From Maridesulfovibrio frigidus DSM 17176 (GTDB lineage Bacteria > Desulfobacterota > Desulfovibrionia > Desulfovibrionales > Desulfovibrionaceae), in assembly GCF_000711735.1 (NCBI RefSeq), contig NZ_JONL01000003.1, forward strand, positions 372,001 to 436,000: a stretch of DNA of 64,000 bases, read 5' to 3'. Below are positions 1 to 8,469 of this stretch, piece after piece (position 1 is the first letter of the stretch; each line of letters begins with the position of its first letter). The notes beneath the pieces are model-generated. The model worked only from the letters and a program-made list of their open reading frames with translations, made no database searches and was not told where the DNA came from. The position numbers and the translations under genes are program-made.

Positions 1-170
1 TCAAAATAAGAGGGTATAATGAGCTTTTACGACATAAGTTACAAAAATGTAGCATCTGTATTGAGCTCTAGAGATAGGTGGGGAGGTGAATAGTTTTATA
101 CTTGTAAAAAAATGCGGGACATCGTCAAGGGTGGTGGCGGAATAGGAAGGAGATGAAGTCTTAAAATTAG

Positions 171-671
171 TTATTTAGAGAACTCTGGAAAGTGTTTTTT
201 GGTAAGGGAAGAAGCATCTTGAGTCGCCATAATTGCTGCGAAATCGCTAGTGAACGGTTTGAGTTCATCTATAAGAAAGGGGACGGTTTCGGTGCATGCT
301 TTGGCTGAGGAAAAAGATTTGGTACTGTTGCCTGACGGAGGAGTTTCAGAGATTGGTGTGCTCTGGTATATTTCACAGGAAGCTTTCCACGCAACTTGTA
401 GGTCGCGATACGCATATCGGTATTCGCGTAGGCTTGTATAGTTTTCACCGCGAAGCATGAAAGCTTCGGCCTTGGTCAGCGGCGTAGCGCCTGAATCGAT
501 AATTCCTGATAGGTACTGGACGGCTTTTTCATATTCTTTTTCATTAGTAAGCTCAATAGCATGATCAATCGATCCACCAAACATAGCGCACCCAGAGAGG
601 AGTATTGAAATGAAGCTAAGGAGTAGTCCATTTCTAATTTGAGGGATCAATTGTACTCGTAATATTTTCAT
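171..671 (-). CDS. small TPR-like lipoprotein of unknown function
   Basis: A 166-residue protein with a lipoprotein signal: a hydrophobic stretch at about residues 15-27 followed by the lipobox L25-S26-G27-C28, so the mature protein should be lipid-anchored from Cys28. The part after the signal (about residues 35-95) has alternating helices such as AIELTNEKEYEKAVQYL and AEAFMLRGENYTSLREY, which look like one to two TPR units; the rest is Ser/Thr-rich with no motif I know. The start is the only Met before the signal peptide; only a weak GAGAAG lies upstream. It stands downstream of the SNF2 gene but is separated from it by a terminator, so it is probably its own unit. No function can be assigned. 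Confidence 0.7.
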   Translation of the reverse strand: MKILRVQLIPQIRNGLLLSFISILLSGCAMFGGSIDHAIELTNEKEYEKAVQYLSGIIDSGATPLTKAEAFMLRGENYTSLREYRYAYRDLQVAWKASCEIYQSTPISETPPSGNSTKSFSSAKACTETVPFLIDELKPFTSDFAAIMATQDASSLTKKHFPEFSK

Positions 672-800
672 GGCTTCTCAATGTATGTTATTTATAGTGC
701 TGTTTTGTGCACAAATCAGCCGTGATTAACTGAACGCGATAAATTATCTCCGAGATTTGGTTTAATATTTGTAATATAGTCTTAGGTAAGATGTCAAAAG

Positions 801-834
801 AAAGCCCCGGATTCGTAGTGGAATCCGGGGCTTT
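801..834 (-). terminator. terminator of the SNF2 helicase gene
   Basis: There is a perfect 14-bp stem (801-814 with 821-834) around a 6-base loop. On the minus strand it is followed by a T-rich stretch. It lies 34 bases past the helicase stop codon, as expected for a rho-independent terminator. Confidence 0.85.
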
Positions 835-867
835 AGCCATTAACAATTAATGAATTACGAGCGTATT

Positions 868-3800
868 TTAGATCTCGAACAACATTTCAAGGTCATCACG
901 AGTAAGAGATTTAAGAGCGGACTGACCTGGAATAATTGCATCCGCAACGCTTTTTTTCATTTCCTGAAGTCCTAGTATCTTTTCTTCTACAGTATTCTGA
1001 CAAATCATTTTGTATGCAAAAACCTGTCGTTTTTGACCGATTCGATGAGTTCTGTCAGTTGCCTGATTTTCAACAGCAGGGTTCCACCATGGATCATAAT
1101 GAATAACGTAATCCGCTGAGGTTAAGTTTAGACCTGTTCCACCCGCTTTAAGCGAGATCAGGAAAATAGGAATGTCAGGGCTATCATTAAACTTATCAAC
1201 CTGCTCGAAACGGTCCTTACTTGAACCGTCAAGGTAGGTGAACGGAAGTTCTTTGATCGTCAGCCATGAGCGGATAATGTGCAGCATCTGCACAAACTGT
1301 GAGAAAACGAGAACCTTATGTCCGCCTTCCACTACATCAAAAATGAGGTCTTTAAATGCGTCAAATTTACCTGATGGCAGATTCGTTGAGAATCCCGGCA
1401 TGTCGAGTTTGAGCAATCGTGGATGACAGCATATTTGTCTCAGCTTGAGCAGTGCATCAAGGATAGACATCTGACTCTTGGCCATTCCTTTTTGATCAAC
1501 ATCTTTAAGGACCTGATCTCTCAAGCGTTTCGCCAGAGCATTATATAGGTCGCGTTGCTCATCGATGAGTTCGCAATAGTGAACTGTCTCAATTTTAGGA
1601 GGCAGATCTTTCGCTACTTCGGATTTAGTTCTGCGAAGAATAAACGGTTGTACTCTTGTTCTCAGATAATCAAGGGCTTCCTGATCACCGTCTTTGATTG
1701 GTTTTATTATGCCGCGCTGGAAAGCGTGCTGCGAACTGAGAAATCCGGGCATAAGGAACTCAAAAAGAGACCAGAGTTCAAATAGATTATTCTCAATCGG
1801 AGTACCGGAGAGGCAAAGTCGCATGCCAGATTTTAACTGGCGGACAGATTTTGCTGTGATGGTATTAGGATTTTTAATATTCTGCGCTTCGTCAAGGATA
1901 ACAGTAGTGTATTCGCGTTTAAGTAGTTCTTCCAGATCCCGGCGGAGCAGTGCATACGTTGTAATAACGATGCATGAATCATTGATTTTTTTGAACAGCT
2001 CTTCACGCCTTGAACCATAAATTGTCAAAACTGAAAGCTCAGGAACAAATTTCTTCGCTTCACGTTCCCAGTTTGGAAGAACTGAGGTTGGAACGATGAT
2101 TAAATTAGGTCCTTTTATGCCTCTTTCATAGAGGGACATGAGGAAAGAAAGGGTCTGGATAGTTTTACCCAGTCCCATTTCATCCGCAAGAATTCCGCCG
2201 AAATGATATTCTCTAAGGAAATTCAGATAGCTAAGCCCTTGAAGCTGGTATGGACGCAATGTCGCATCAAGCCCTTGTGGTGCTTCAAGTTGCTGAATTT
2301 CTTCAAAATCTTTAATTTTTTCCCTGAGTTTAACAAACTGTTCATCTGTTTTGGTGTCGGGAAGGTCCTCGATGATCTTATCAAGAACCGGTGTTTCATA
2401 CTGCTCATAGGTTGACCTAGGAGGCTGATCAGGATCATAGCCAAGCGCTTTCAGTTTATGACTGAGCTTCTTGAGCCATGCTTCCGGCAAGCTGGTATAT
2501 GAGCCGTCTTTAAGTTGTACGTACCGTTTACCCTGACTCCAAGCTTCCCATATCTTATCGATAGGAACTCTCTGATCATCATACTCGACGGATATGTCGA
2601 GATTAAACCACTTATTATCTTCGTCAGTATCAATTTCGGCGATAATTTCCGGCTTAGTGAGTCTTACTTTGTAGCGAGTAAGATTCTTTTCTCCATAAAT
2701 TCTATAAGCTTCAACTAACTGTGGATAGAAATCCAGCAGGAATATGATTGCGGCTTCCTGTTCCATGAACCATGTGGAGTTGTTACGAGGCTGAAAGCCC
2801 ATATCTCTAAGTTCTGAAAATAGTTGTGCTTCTTCATCTTGAGCGCGGCGGACAAGGTAGGATTTTTCTCCGTCTTTGTAACTACCGGTCTGAAGATCAG
2901 GGTTCGGCTCAGGCATGGCTACTTCGCCATGTTCTGTATCATATAGGTTATCAATCCTGATGGTCAGCAGGCTACCTTCTTCATTGAGGTAGAGCTTAGG
3001 ATTAAATGTAGCCGGGACAAAGAAAGGCTGCATTTTTTCAAGAAATTCTTCGTGATCATATAGATCGGATACAGGTATCTGTGTCCAAACTCTGTCAAGA
3101 AATTCAGGAATTTCTCCCGGAGGAATTACCGGGTTCTGAATTCTCATTTCCTGTACAAGTTTAGGGTCCAGAGTCGTCTGCACAGGGTAAAAGCCATGCT
3201 TCCAGTACACCCATAGTGGCAATCTTCCGTAGAAGAAAACCTCATCATCATCCATAATAGAGAAAGGCGGCTTGCCTTCGTCGGACAATAAAATGTCAAA
3301 ACTGAGACCTTCATCCGCAAGTTGCGGGGAAAGTTTTAGCTGCATGGTCCTACTTTCAATTCGGATAGGGATGTCCGTATCTTTTAAGAAGATATAGTAT
3401 TCATCTTTGACTGATCTGAAAAACCATGCATGCAGACCTGCCGGAATGTCGACTCTGTGTCCACGGTAGTCTAGGTAATGGCCTATCTGTTCAGCAACAA
3501 GTGGCAGGTTAGGCGAAGTTTCGCTCCACTCTGGGTTTGCTATAATGCTCTCTAAATCTACTTCATTTTGAACCTGTGAAAGGCCTGACTTATTCTGTCT
3601 GGCTCTGAAAAATGATACCTGCAAGCGCTCAGGCTCTGGGTACATGCGGTAAATAATGTAATGTTTTCCCGCTTCAGGTTCTAATTCTGTGGAGAAAAAT
3701 GATCTGAAATTTTGACGCCAGTCAGCCTGCTTTATTGATTCCGCTTTTTCTTCCTCTACATCGAGTGAAAGCAAAAGCTTTAAAGCTGCCGCGCCTACAT

Positions 3801-4077
3801 GTCTGCATACCCCGGAATAAGCATCGGGACAGTTGCAATAGTGGTTGATATTTTCTTCAGCCAGGTTCAAACCAAGCTCGGAAGTGTAGATCTGAAAATC
3901 GTCACCTTGGATTGATGAATCGATATCCCAATATCTTTCGCGCTTCCTTATATCCAGTTTTTGCACTCCGCCAGAACTTACAATAGTGCGTGAGCCGTCC
4001 AGAATGTATTCCGGTACGGTATTAGATACAAAGTCTTTAAGAATCTTCTTTACGACTGCTTCTTCATTTTGAGACAT
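868..4077 (-). CDS. SNF2-family DEAD/H helicase with N-terminal SWIM zinc finger
   Basis: A 1069-residue Swi2/Snf2 ATPase. Near the N-terminus is a SWIM zinc-binding motif of the form CxC..CxH (C81, C83, C91, H93). A long middle region of about 500 residues follows, as in bacterial SNF2 proteins. The helicase core begins near residue 610: the Walker A motif is DEMGLGKT with K638, and the Walker B/DEAQ box is D729-E-A-Q. The C-terminal lobe ends in the motifs SLKAGGTGLNLTSA, DPWWNPAVE and the arginine-finger region QATDRTHRIGQ. Family knowledge: such proteins are ATP-driven DNA translocases, sometimes linked to RNA polymerase or to repair; the exact substrate is unknown. The first Met is used; AAGG directly abuts the ATG, so the start is not strongly supported. 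It is divergent from the peptide-binding lipoprotein gene. Confidence 0.93.
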   Translation of the reverse strand: MSQNEEAVVKKILKDFVSNTVPEYILDGSRTIVSSGGVQKLDIRKRERYWDIDSSIQGDDFQIYTSELGLNLAEENINHYCNCPDAYSGVCRHVGAAALKLLLSLDVEEEKAESIKQADWRQNFRSFFSTELEPEAGKHYIIYRMYPEPERLQVSFFRARQNKSGLSQVQNEVDLESIIANPEWSETSPNLPLVAEQIGHYLDYRGHRVDIPAGLHAWFFRSVKDEYYIFLKDTDIPIRIESRTMQLKLSPQLADEGLSFDILLSDEGKPPFSIMDDDEVFFYGRLPLWVYWKHGFYPVQTTLDPKLVQEMRIQNPVIPPGEIPEFLDRVWTQIPVSDLYDHEEFLEKMQPFFVPATFNPKLYLNEEGSLLTIRIDNLYDTEHGEVAMPEPNPDLQTGSYKDGEKSYLVRRAQDEEAQLFSELRDMGFQPRNNSTWFMEQEAAIIFLLDFYPQLVEAYRIYGEKNLTRYKVRLTKPEIIAEIDTDEDNKWFNLDISVEYDDQRVPIDKIWEAWSQGKRYVQLKDGSYTSLPEAWLKKLSHKLKALGYDPDQPPRSTYEQYETPVLDKIIEDLPDTKTDEQFVKLREKIKDFEEIQQLEAPQGLDATLRPYQLQGLSYLNFLREYHFGGILADEMGLGKTIQTLSFLMSLYERGIKGPNLIIVPTSVLPNWEREAKKFVPELSVLTIYGSRREELFKKINDSCIVITTYALLRRDLEELLKREYTTVILDEAQNIKNPNTITAKSVRQLKSGMRLCLSGTPIENNLFELWSLFEFLMPGFLSSQHAFQRGIIKPIKDGDQEALDYLRTRVQPFILRRTKSEVAKDLPPKIETVHYCELIDEQRDLYNALAKRLRDQVLKDVDQKGMAKSQMSILDALLKLRQICCHPRLLKLDMPGFSTNLPSGKFDAFKDLIFDVVEGGHKVLVFSQFVQMLHIIRSWLTIKELPFTYLDGSSKDRFEQVDKFNDSPDIPIFLISLKAGGTGLNLTSADYVIHYDPWWNPAVENQATDRTHRIGQKRQVFAYKMICQNTVEEKILGLQEMKKSVADAIIPGQSALKSLTRDDLEMLFEI

Positions 4078-4163
4078 CCTTGTTTGGACCCCCGAACTCT
4101 AACTTTTAATATATTTTTGTAACATCAGTATTGAATATGGAAATATTTATTAGATTTTGCTTG

Positions 4164-4180
4164 TTACGGTGTTTCCGTAA
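4164..4180. promoter_or_regulatory. 17-bp palindrome between divergent genes
   Basis: TTACGG-N5-CCGTAA is a perfect 6+6 inverted repeat in the 232-base gap between the divergent helicase and peptide-binding genes. It could be an operator; no T-run follows it on the plus strand. No regulator can be named. Confidence 0.3.
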
Positions 4181-4309
4181 AGTAAAAAAACGTTTTGGTC
4201 AATCTATCTGCATACATTGCTTGGCTTTTAAAGAACATTAGTCCATAGTGTTTAGCTCGATCAATTATGCAATTTTATGAAATATTTTTTACAAAAAAAC
4301 AAGGAAAAC

Positions 4310-5974
4310 ATGAGTCGCAGCATATTTGCTTACATTCTCTTCGGCTGTTTTGTATTTCTCGCCGCGTGCGGTCAAACTCCTGAGCAAGAATCAGAAAAAA
4401 AAGCTTTTCCTGAAAGTACAGTTGCTTCGGCTCAAGAATCAACGCCTGTTGCAGGTGGGAGACTTACCGAGCCTCTTCTAGCCGAACCGATAAATCTCAT
4501 TTCGGCCCTTTCTTCTGACAGCGCGAGTCATACTGTAGCAGATAAGATATTTGTTTCTCCGCTAAAGTACAACAAAGATATAGAATTAGTTCCTGAGGCT
4601 GCAGAATCTTTTGAAATTCTTAATGATGGAAAGCTATTCAAGTTTAAACTTCGTGAAGATATTAGATGGACTGATGGGAAGCCACTTACAGCTGAAGATG
4701 TTGAGTTTACGTATAAAATGATGATAAATCCCGAAACTCCGACTGCCTACGCTTCTGATTTTTTGAATGTTAAAGAATTCAAGGTCACTGGTAAGTATTC
4801 ATTTGAAGTCACGTATGACAAAGTTTTTGCTCGTTCGCTAGTTACATGGGCGTTTGATATTTTGCCTAAGCATCTTCTCGAGAACGAAAATCTTAGAGAA
4901 ACAAAATATTCACGCGCGCCCATTGGGGCTGGTCCTTATAAATTAAAGGAATGGATTTCCGGTCAAAGGCTTATTCTTGAGGCTAACGAAGATTATTTTG
5001 AAGGGCGTCCTTATATAGATGAAATAGTGTTCAGAATTATTCCAGATACATCTACTCAGTTCATGGAACTTAAAACTGGCAATTTAGACGGTATGGGGCT
5101 TACTCCTCAACAGTACTTGTTTCAGACTAAAGGATCTAGTTGGGAAAAGGATTTTCAAAAATTTAAGTTTCTTTCTTTTGGGTACACATGGTTGGGCTAC
5201 AATTTGGAAAAACCTCTTTTCAAAGATGTCCGTGTTAGACGGGCTATTTCTTATGCAATAAATAAAGAAGAAATAGTCAAAGGAGTTCTGTTGGGTCTTG
5301 GTTCTCCTGCTATAGGCCCATATAAGCCAGATACATGGGTATATAATGATAAGCTTGTCCCTTACGGCTATCAACCAGAGAAAGCTGTGGAACTTTTAAA
5401 GCAGGCAGGATGGTCAGATACTGACGGTGATGGTATTATCGATCGTGATGGGATTCCTTTTACGTTTACAATTCTCACAAATCAGGGAAATACCTTACGA
5501 ATTAAGACCGCAACAATTATTCAGAACCGTCTTAAAGATATTGGCATTGACGTCCAGATAAGAACCGTTGAGTGGGCTGCATTTATTAAGGAATTTGTTG
5601 ATAAAGGGAAGTTTGACGCGATTATTCTTGGTTGGAGTATAACCCAAGATCCTGACAATTATAATGTATGGCATTCTTCTAAGGCCGTTCCAGGTGGGCT
5701 TAATATTGTTAAGTTTAAGAATAGCGAGCTTGACGAACTACTAGAAAAGGGACGAACTACTTTAGTTCAAGCTGATCGCAAAGTTATTTACGATCGTATT
5801 CAGGAAATATTACACGAGGAACAGCCTTACTGTTTTTTATACGTTCAGATGTCCCTCCCTATTTATCAGAGCCGGATTAAGGGATTAAAAATAGCTCCCG
5901 CAGGGTTAGGATATAATGCAGACAGATGGTGGATACCCACCGCTTCGCAAAAGAAGCTCAGGATACAGCAATAA
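4310..5974 (+). CDS. oligopeptide/dipeptide ABC transporter substrate-binding lipoprotein
   Basis: A solute-binding protein of the SBP_bac_5 (OppA/DppA) family, about 554 residues. I place the start at ATG 4310 rather than at the in-frame ATG at 4277, because an AAGGA ribosome site lies just before it and because the protein then opens with a clean signal peptide ending in the lipobox LAAC. Family signatures are RWTDGKPLTAEDVEFTYK near residue 115, the GAGPYKLKEW stretch, and VRRAISYAINKEEIV in the middle. It should bind peptides or similar solutes at the outer face of the inner membrane and hand them to an ABC permease. No permease or ATPase gene is adjacent. It lies 2 bases upstream of the rel/spoT gene and is probably co-transcribed with it, which would link a nutrient-uptake component to a starvation enzyme. 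Confidence 0.9.
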   Translation: MSRSIFAYILFGCFVFLAACGQTPEQESEKKAFPESTVASAQESTPVAGGRLTEPLLAEPINLISALSSDSASHTVADKIFVSPLKYNKDIELVPEAAESFEILNDGKLFKFKLREDIRWTDGKPLTAEDVEFTYKMMINPETPTAYASDFLNVKEFKVTGKYSFEVTYDKVFARSLVTWAFDILPKHLLENENLRETKYSRAPIGAGPYKLKEWISGQRLILEANEDYFEGRPYIDEIVFRIIPDTSTQFMELKTGNLDGMGLTPQQYLFQTKGSSWEKDFQKFKFLSFGYTWLGYNLEKPLFKDVRVRRAISYAINKEEIVKGVLLGLGSPAIGPYKPDTWVYNDKLVPYGYQPEKAVELLKQAGWSDTDGDGIIDRDGIPFTFTILTNQGNTLRIKTATIIQNRLKDIGIDVQIRTVEWAAFIKEFVDKGKFDAIILGWSITQDPDNYNVWHSSKAVPGGLNIVKFKNSELDELLEKGRTTLVQADRKVIYDRIQEILHEEQPYCFLYVQMSLPIYQSRIKGLKIAPAGLGYNADRWWIPTASQKKLRIQQ

Positions 5975-5976
5975 TT

Positions 5977-8151
5977 ATGATAAGAATTAATGAAATTACT
6001 GATGTAGTCAGTACCTATATTGATGATCCTGATCTGGATCTTATTCGCAGAGCTTATGTGTTTTCAGCGCGTGCTCATGAGGGGCAGGTGCGCCTTTCGG
6101 GTGAGCCTTACCTTTCTCATCCTTTGCATGTTGCTAAAATTTTAGCCGATATGAGGCTTGATGAACCTACTGTTGCGGCTGGTTTACTGCATGATACAGT
6201 TGAAGATACTGATGCAACCATTGATGATATCGCGGATCTTTTCGGTGAAGAGGTTGCTGATATTGTTGATGGCGTGACTAAAATCGGGATGATGGATTTT
6301 GAGTCTAAAGCTATCGCCAAAGCTGAAAATATTCGTAAGATGATTTTAGCCATGGCGGAAGATATTCGCGTATTGATGGTCAAGCTTGCTGACCGCTTAC
6401 ATAATATGAGCACTCTTGATTTTCAGAAGAACTATAAGCAGCTTTTGATCGCGCAGGAGACTCTGGATATTTATTCTCCGCTCGCCAACAGACTCGGTCT
6501 GTATATGGTTAAGCGAGATTTAGAAGATCTTTGTCTGTACTATCTAAAGCCGGATATTTTTCAAAATATTACTGATGGTCTTGAGCGCCAGCATACTCTT
6601 GGAAAAGAGTATGTGGATAAAGTGCTTGGGCTTTTACAGGATGTGCTGAAAAGCAATGAGCTTACGGGTTCTATTTACGGAAGAACTAAGCATAAATACA
6701 GTATTTACAATAAGATGGTGCGTCAAGGTCTTGAGCTTGATCAGGTTCATGATATTATTGCATTCAGAGTAATCGTCGATTCTGTTAAGGAATGTTACGC
6801 GGTTCTGGGGCTGGTTCACTCTATGTGGATGCCCGTATCCGGTCGTTTTAAGGATTATATATCCATTCCGAAAGCTAATATGTATCAGAGTTTGCATACT
6901 ACTGTTGTCGGTCCCGAAGGGGAGCGCATCGAGATTCAGATTCGTACTGCAGAGATGCAGAAAGTTGCCGAGTACGGTGTTGCTGCTCATTGGCAGTATA
7001 AAGAGTCCGGAACAAGTGCTTCAAAGCAGAATAGGGACGCTGAGCGTTTTTCATGGCTTCGTCAGATTATGGACTGGCAGCGAGAACTTGAAGATCCGCG
7101 TGAGTTCATGTCTTCACTCAGGTTTGATCTGTTTAATGATGAAGTTTATATTTTCACGCCAGGTGGTGACATTCAGGAACTCCCTGATGGAGCTACTCCT
7201 GTTGATTTCGCTTATTCTATCCATACCGATGTTGGTAACCATTGTACTGGTGCGAAAGTTAACGGCAGGCTTGTACCGCTGACAACTGCGCTCAAAAATG
7301 GTGACACGGTTGAGATCTTTACCGATAAAAAGCGTAAGCCGAGTCGTGATTGGCTTAAGTTTGTTAAGACCGCTAAGGCCCGTACACGTATTAAGCATTA
7401 CATTAGAACTGAAGAGCGCGAGCGTTCAATTAGGCTTGCCAAAGAGATGCTCGAGAAAGAAGGCCGCCGCATGAATTTGAATGTGCCTAAGGCCATCAAA
7501 GACGGTTATTTCGTCATGCTTGCTGATGAATTTTCATGTGGTAATGTTGATGATCTGCTTTCAAATGTAGGCTATTCACGAATTACTCCTCGCAAAGTTT
7601 TGCGTCGTCTCTATGCTGTAATTAACAACATAGAAGGTGAGGAGGAAGTTCCGGACGTTCACCCACAGCAGACCCCTGAAGAGAAAGACAAAGATAAAGC
7701 GAAAGACATAGGGAACGCCATCGAAATCGAAGGTGTTGATAATGTTCTTATTCGTTTTGCGGGTTGTTGTACGCCGCTACCGGGTGAGCCTATCATTGGT
7801 TATATCAGTCGTGGGCGCGGGGTTGCTGTTCATTCTGCAACATGCCCGAATGTTAAAAGTCTTGAAGAAGAACGTCTTTTGAATGTTTCGTGGTCCGGTG
7901 GACAGGAAGAGGCTTCGCATCCGGCGCAGATCAGTATCAGATGCAAGAATATCAAAGGTTTACTTGCTAAAATATGTACGATTTTGTCTGATCAGGATGT
8001 GAATATTGATTCCGGTACATTCAGATCGGATGTGGATGGAATTTCGCTCTTGGAATTCACCGTTGAGGTTAGAGATCTAGGGCATCTTCATCGCGCGCTG
8101 AACAAGCTTAAGACTCTTGATGAAGTACTTGAGACTACTCGTTTAGGTTAG
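5977..8151 (+). CDS. rel: bifunctional (p)ppGpp synthetase/hydrolase (Rel/SpoT family)
   Basis: A 724-residue RSH enzyme that makes and breaks the alarmone (p)ppGpp. Domains in order: HD hydrolase (residues about 30-180, with H72-D73 in LLHDTVEDTD), synthetase (about 215-330), TGS (about 385-445) and a C-terminal ACT domain (about 650-720). The synthetase has the G289-R-F-K-D loop; this RxKD form is the one found in bifunctional enzymes, whereas ExDD marks synthetase-only RelA. I chose ATG 5977 because it follows the previous stop codon and gives the usual family start MIRINEI; a longer frame runs back into the upstream gene. A zinc-finger-like segment (RFAGCCTPLPGEP) precedes the ACT domain. 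It is followed by a strong terminator. Confidence 0.96.
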   Translation: MIRINEITDVVSTYIDDPDLDLIRRAYVFSARAHEGQVRLSGEPYLSHPLHVAKILADMRLDEPTVAAGLLHDTVEDTDATIDDIADLFGEEVADIVDGVTKIGMMDFESKAIAKAENIRKMILAMAEDIRVLMVKLADRLHNMSTLDFQKNYKQLLIAQETLDIYSPLANRLGLYMVKRDLEDLCLYYLKPDIFQNITDGLERQHTLGKEYVDKVLGLLQDVLKSNELTGSIYGRTKHKYSIYNKMVRQGLELDQVHDIIAFRVIVDSVKECYAVLGLVHSMWMPVSGRFKDYISIPKANMYQSLHTTVVGPEGERIEIQIRTAEMQKVAEYGVAAHWQYKESGTSASKQNRDAERFSWLRQIMDWQRELEDPREFMSSLRFDLFNDEVYIFTPGGDIQELPDGATPVDFAYSIHTDVGNHCTGAKVNGRLVPLTTALKNGDTVEIFTDKKRKPSRDWLKFVKTAKARTRIKHYIRTEERERSIRLAKEMLEKEGRRMNLNVPKAIKDGYFVMLADEFSCGNVDDLLSNVGYSRITPRKVLRRLYAVINNIEGEEEVPDVHPQQTPEEKDKDKAKDIGNAIEIEGVDNVLIRFAGCCTPLPGEPIIGYISRGRGVAVHSATCPNVKSLEEERLLNVSWSGGQEEASHPAQISIRCKNIKGLLAKICTILSDQDVNIDSGTFRSDVDGISLLEFTVEVRDLGHLHRALNKLKTLDEVLETTRLG

Positions 8152-8280
8152 TTCTCAGGTTCTAATCAGCAAGTTTTTAAGCTGATTGAATGAGCTTTGG
8201 TTGATAATAAATTGATGTTCAGGTGATACGTAAACTGTAGTAATTGTCACTATCTGCTTGGAATTAAATAGATATTATGT

Positions 8281-8320
8281 CGGCACTATCTGATTAAATC
8301 AGGTGGTGCCGATTTTTTTT
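8281..8320 (+). terminator. terminator after rel
   Basis: A 14-bp stem (8281-8294 with 8298-8311, two G-U pairs) has a 3-base loop and is followed by eight T. It closes the peptide-binding/rel unit. Confidence 0.9.
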
Positions 8321-8334
8321 GTTCTTTTTTTCAT

Positions 8335-8366
8335 GCCGGACCCGAGTCGGCTGAGTCAGGTCCGGC
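8335..8366. repeat. GC-rich inverted repeat upstream of the RHS gene
   Basis: GCCGGACC (8335-8342) is repeated in inverted form as GGTCCGGC (8359-8366) around a 16-base interior. It has no T-run, and it is GC-rich compared with its surroundings. It lies between the rel terminator and the RHS island, so it may mark the island edge or be a second, weak terminator. The rest of the 8152-8469 gap shows nothing else I recognise. Confidence 0.4.
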
Positions 8367-8469
8367 CTAAACGATATTCTCTCCATATTGGTTGAAACAA
8401 TTTGCCGCGCGAAATTCAGAATAGGTTTGGATGTTTTGCAAGGTGGATAGAAAATTATGAGGAATTAGT

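Noticed and set aside
1-170. Left-edge sequence as a gene fragment
   Set aside because: No frame in either direction resembles a known protein and no stable structure is visible.
4277-4309. Longer start for the peptide-binding lipoprotein
   Set aside because: ATG 4277 has no ribosome site and puts polar residues before the signal peptide; ATG 4310 has AAGGA and a clean lipoprotein signal.
5926-5976. Longer frame at the start of rel
   Set aside because: It overlaps the end of the upstream gene and adds residues not found in the family; ATG 5977 gives the usual N-terminus.
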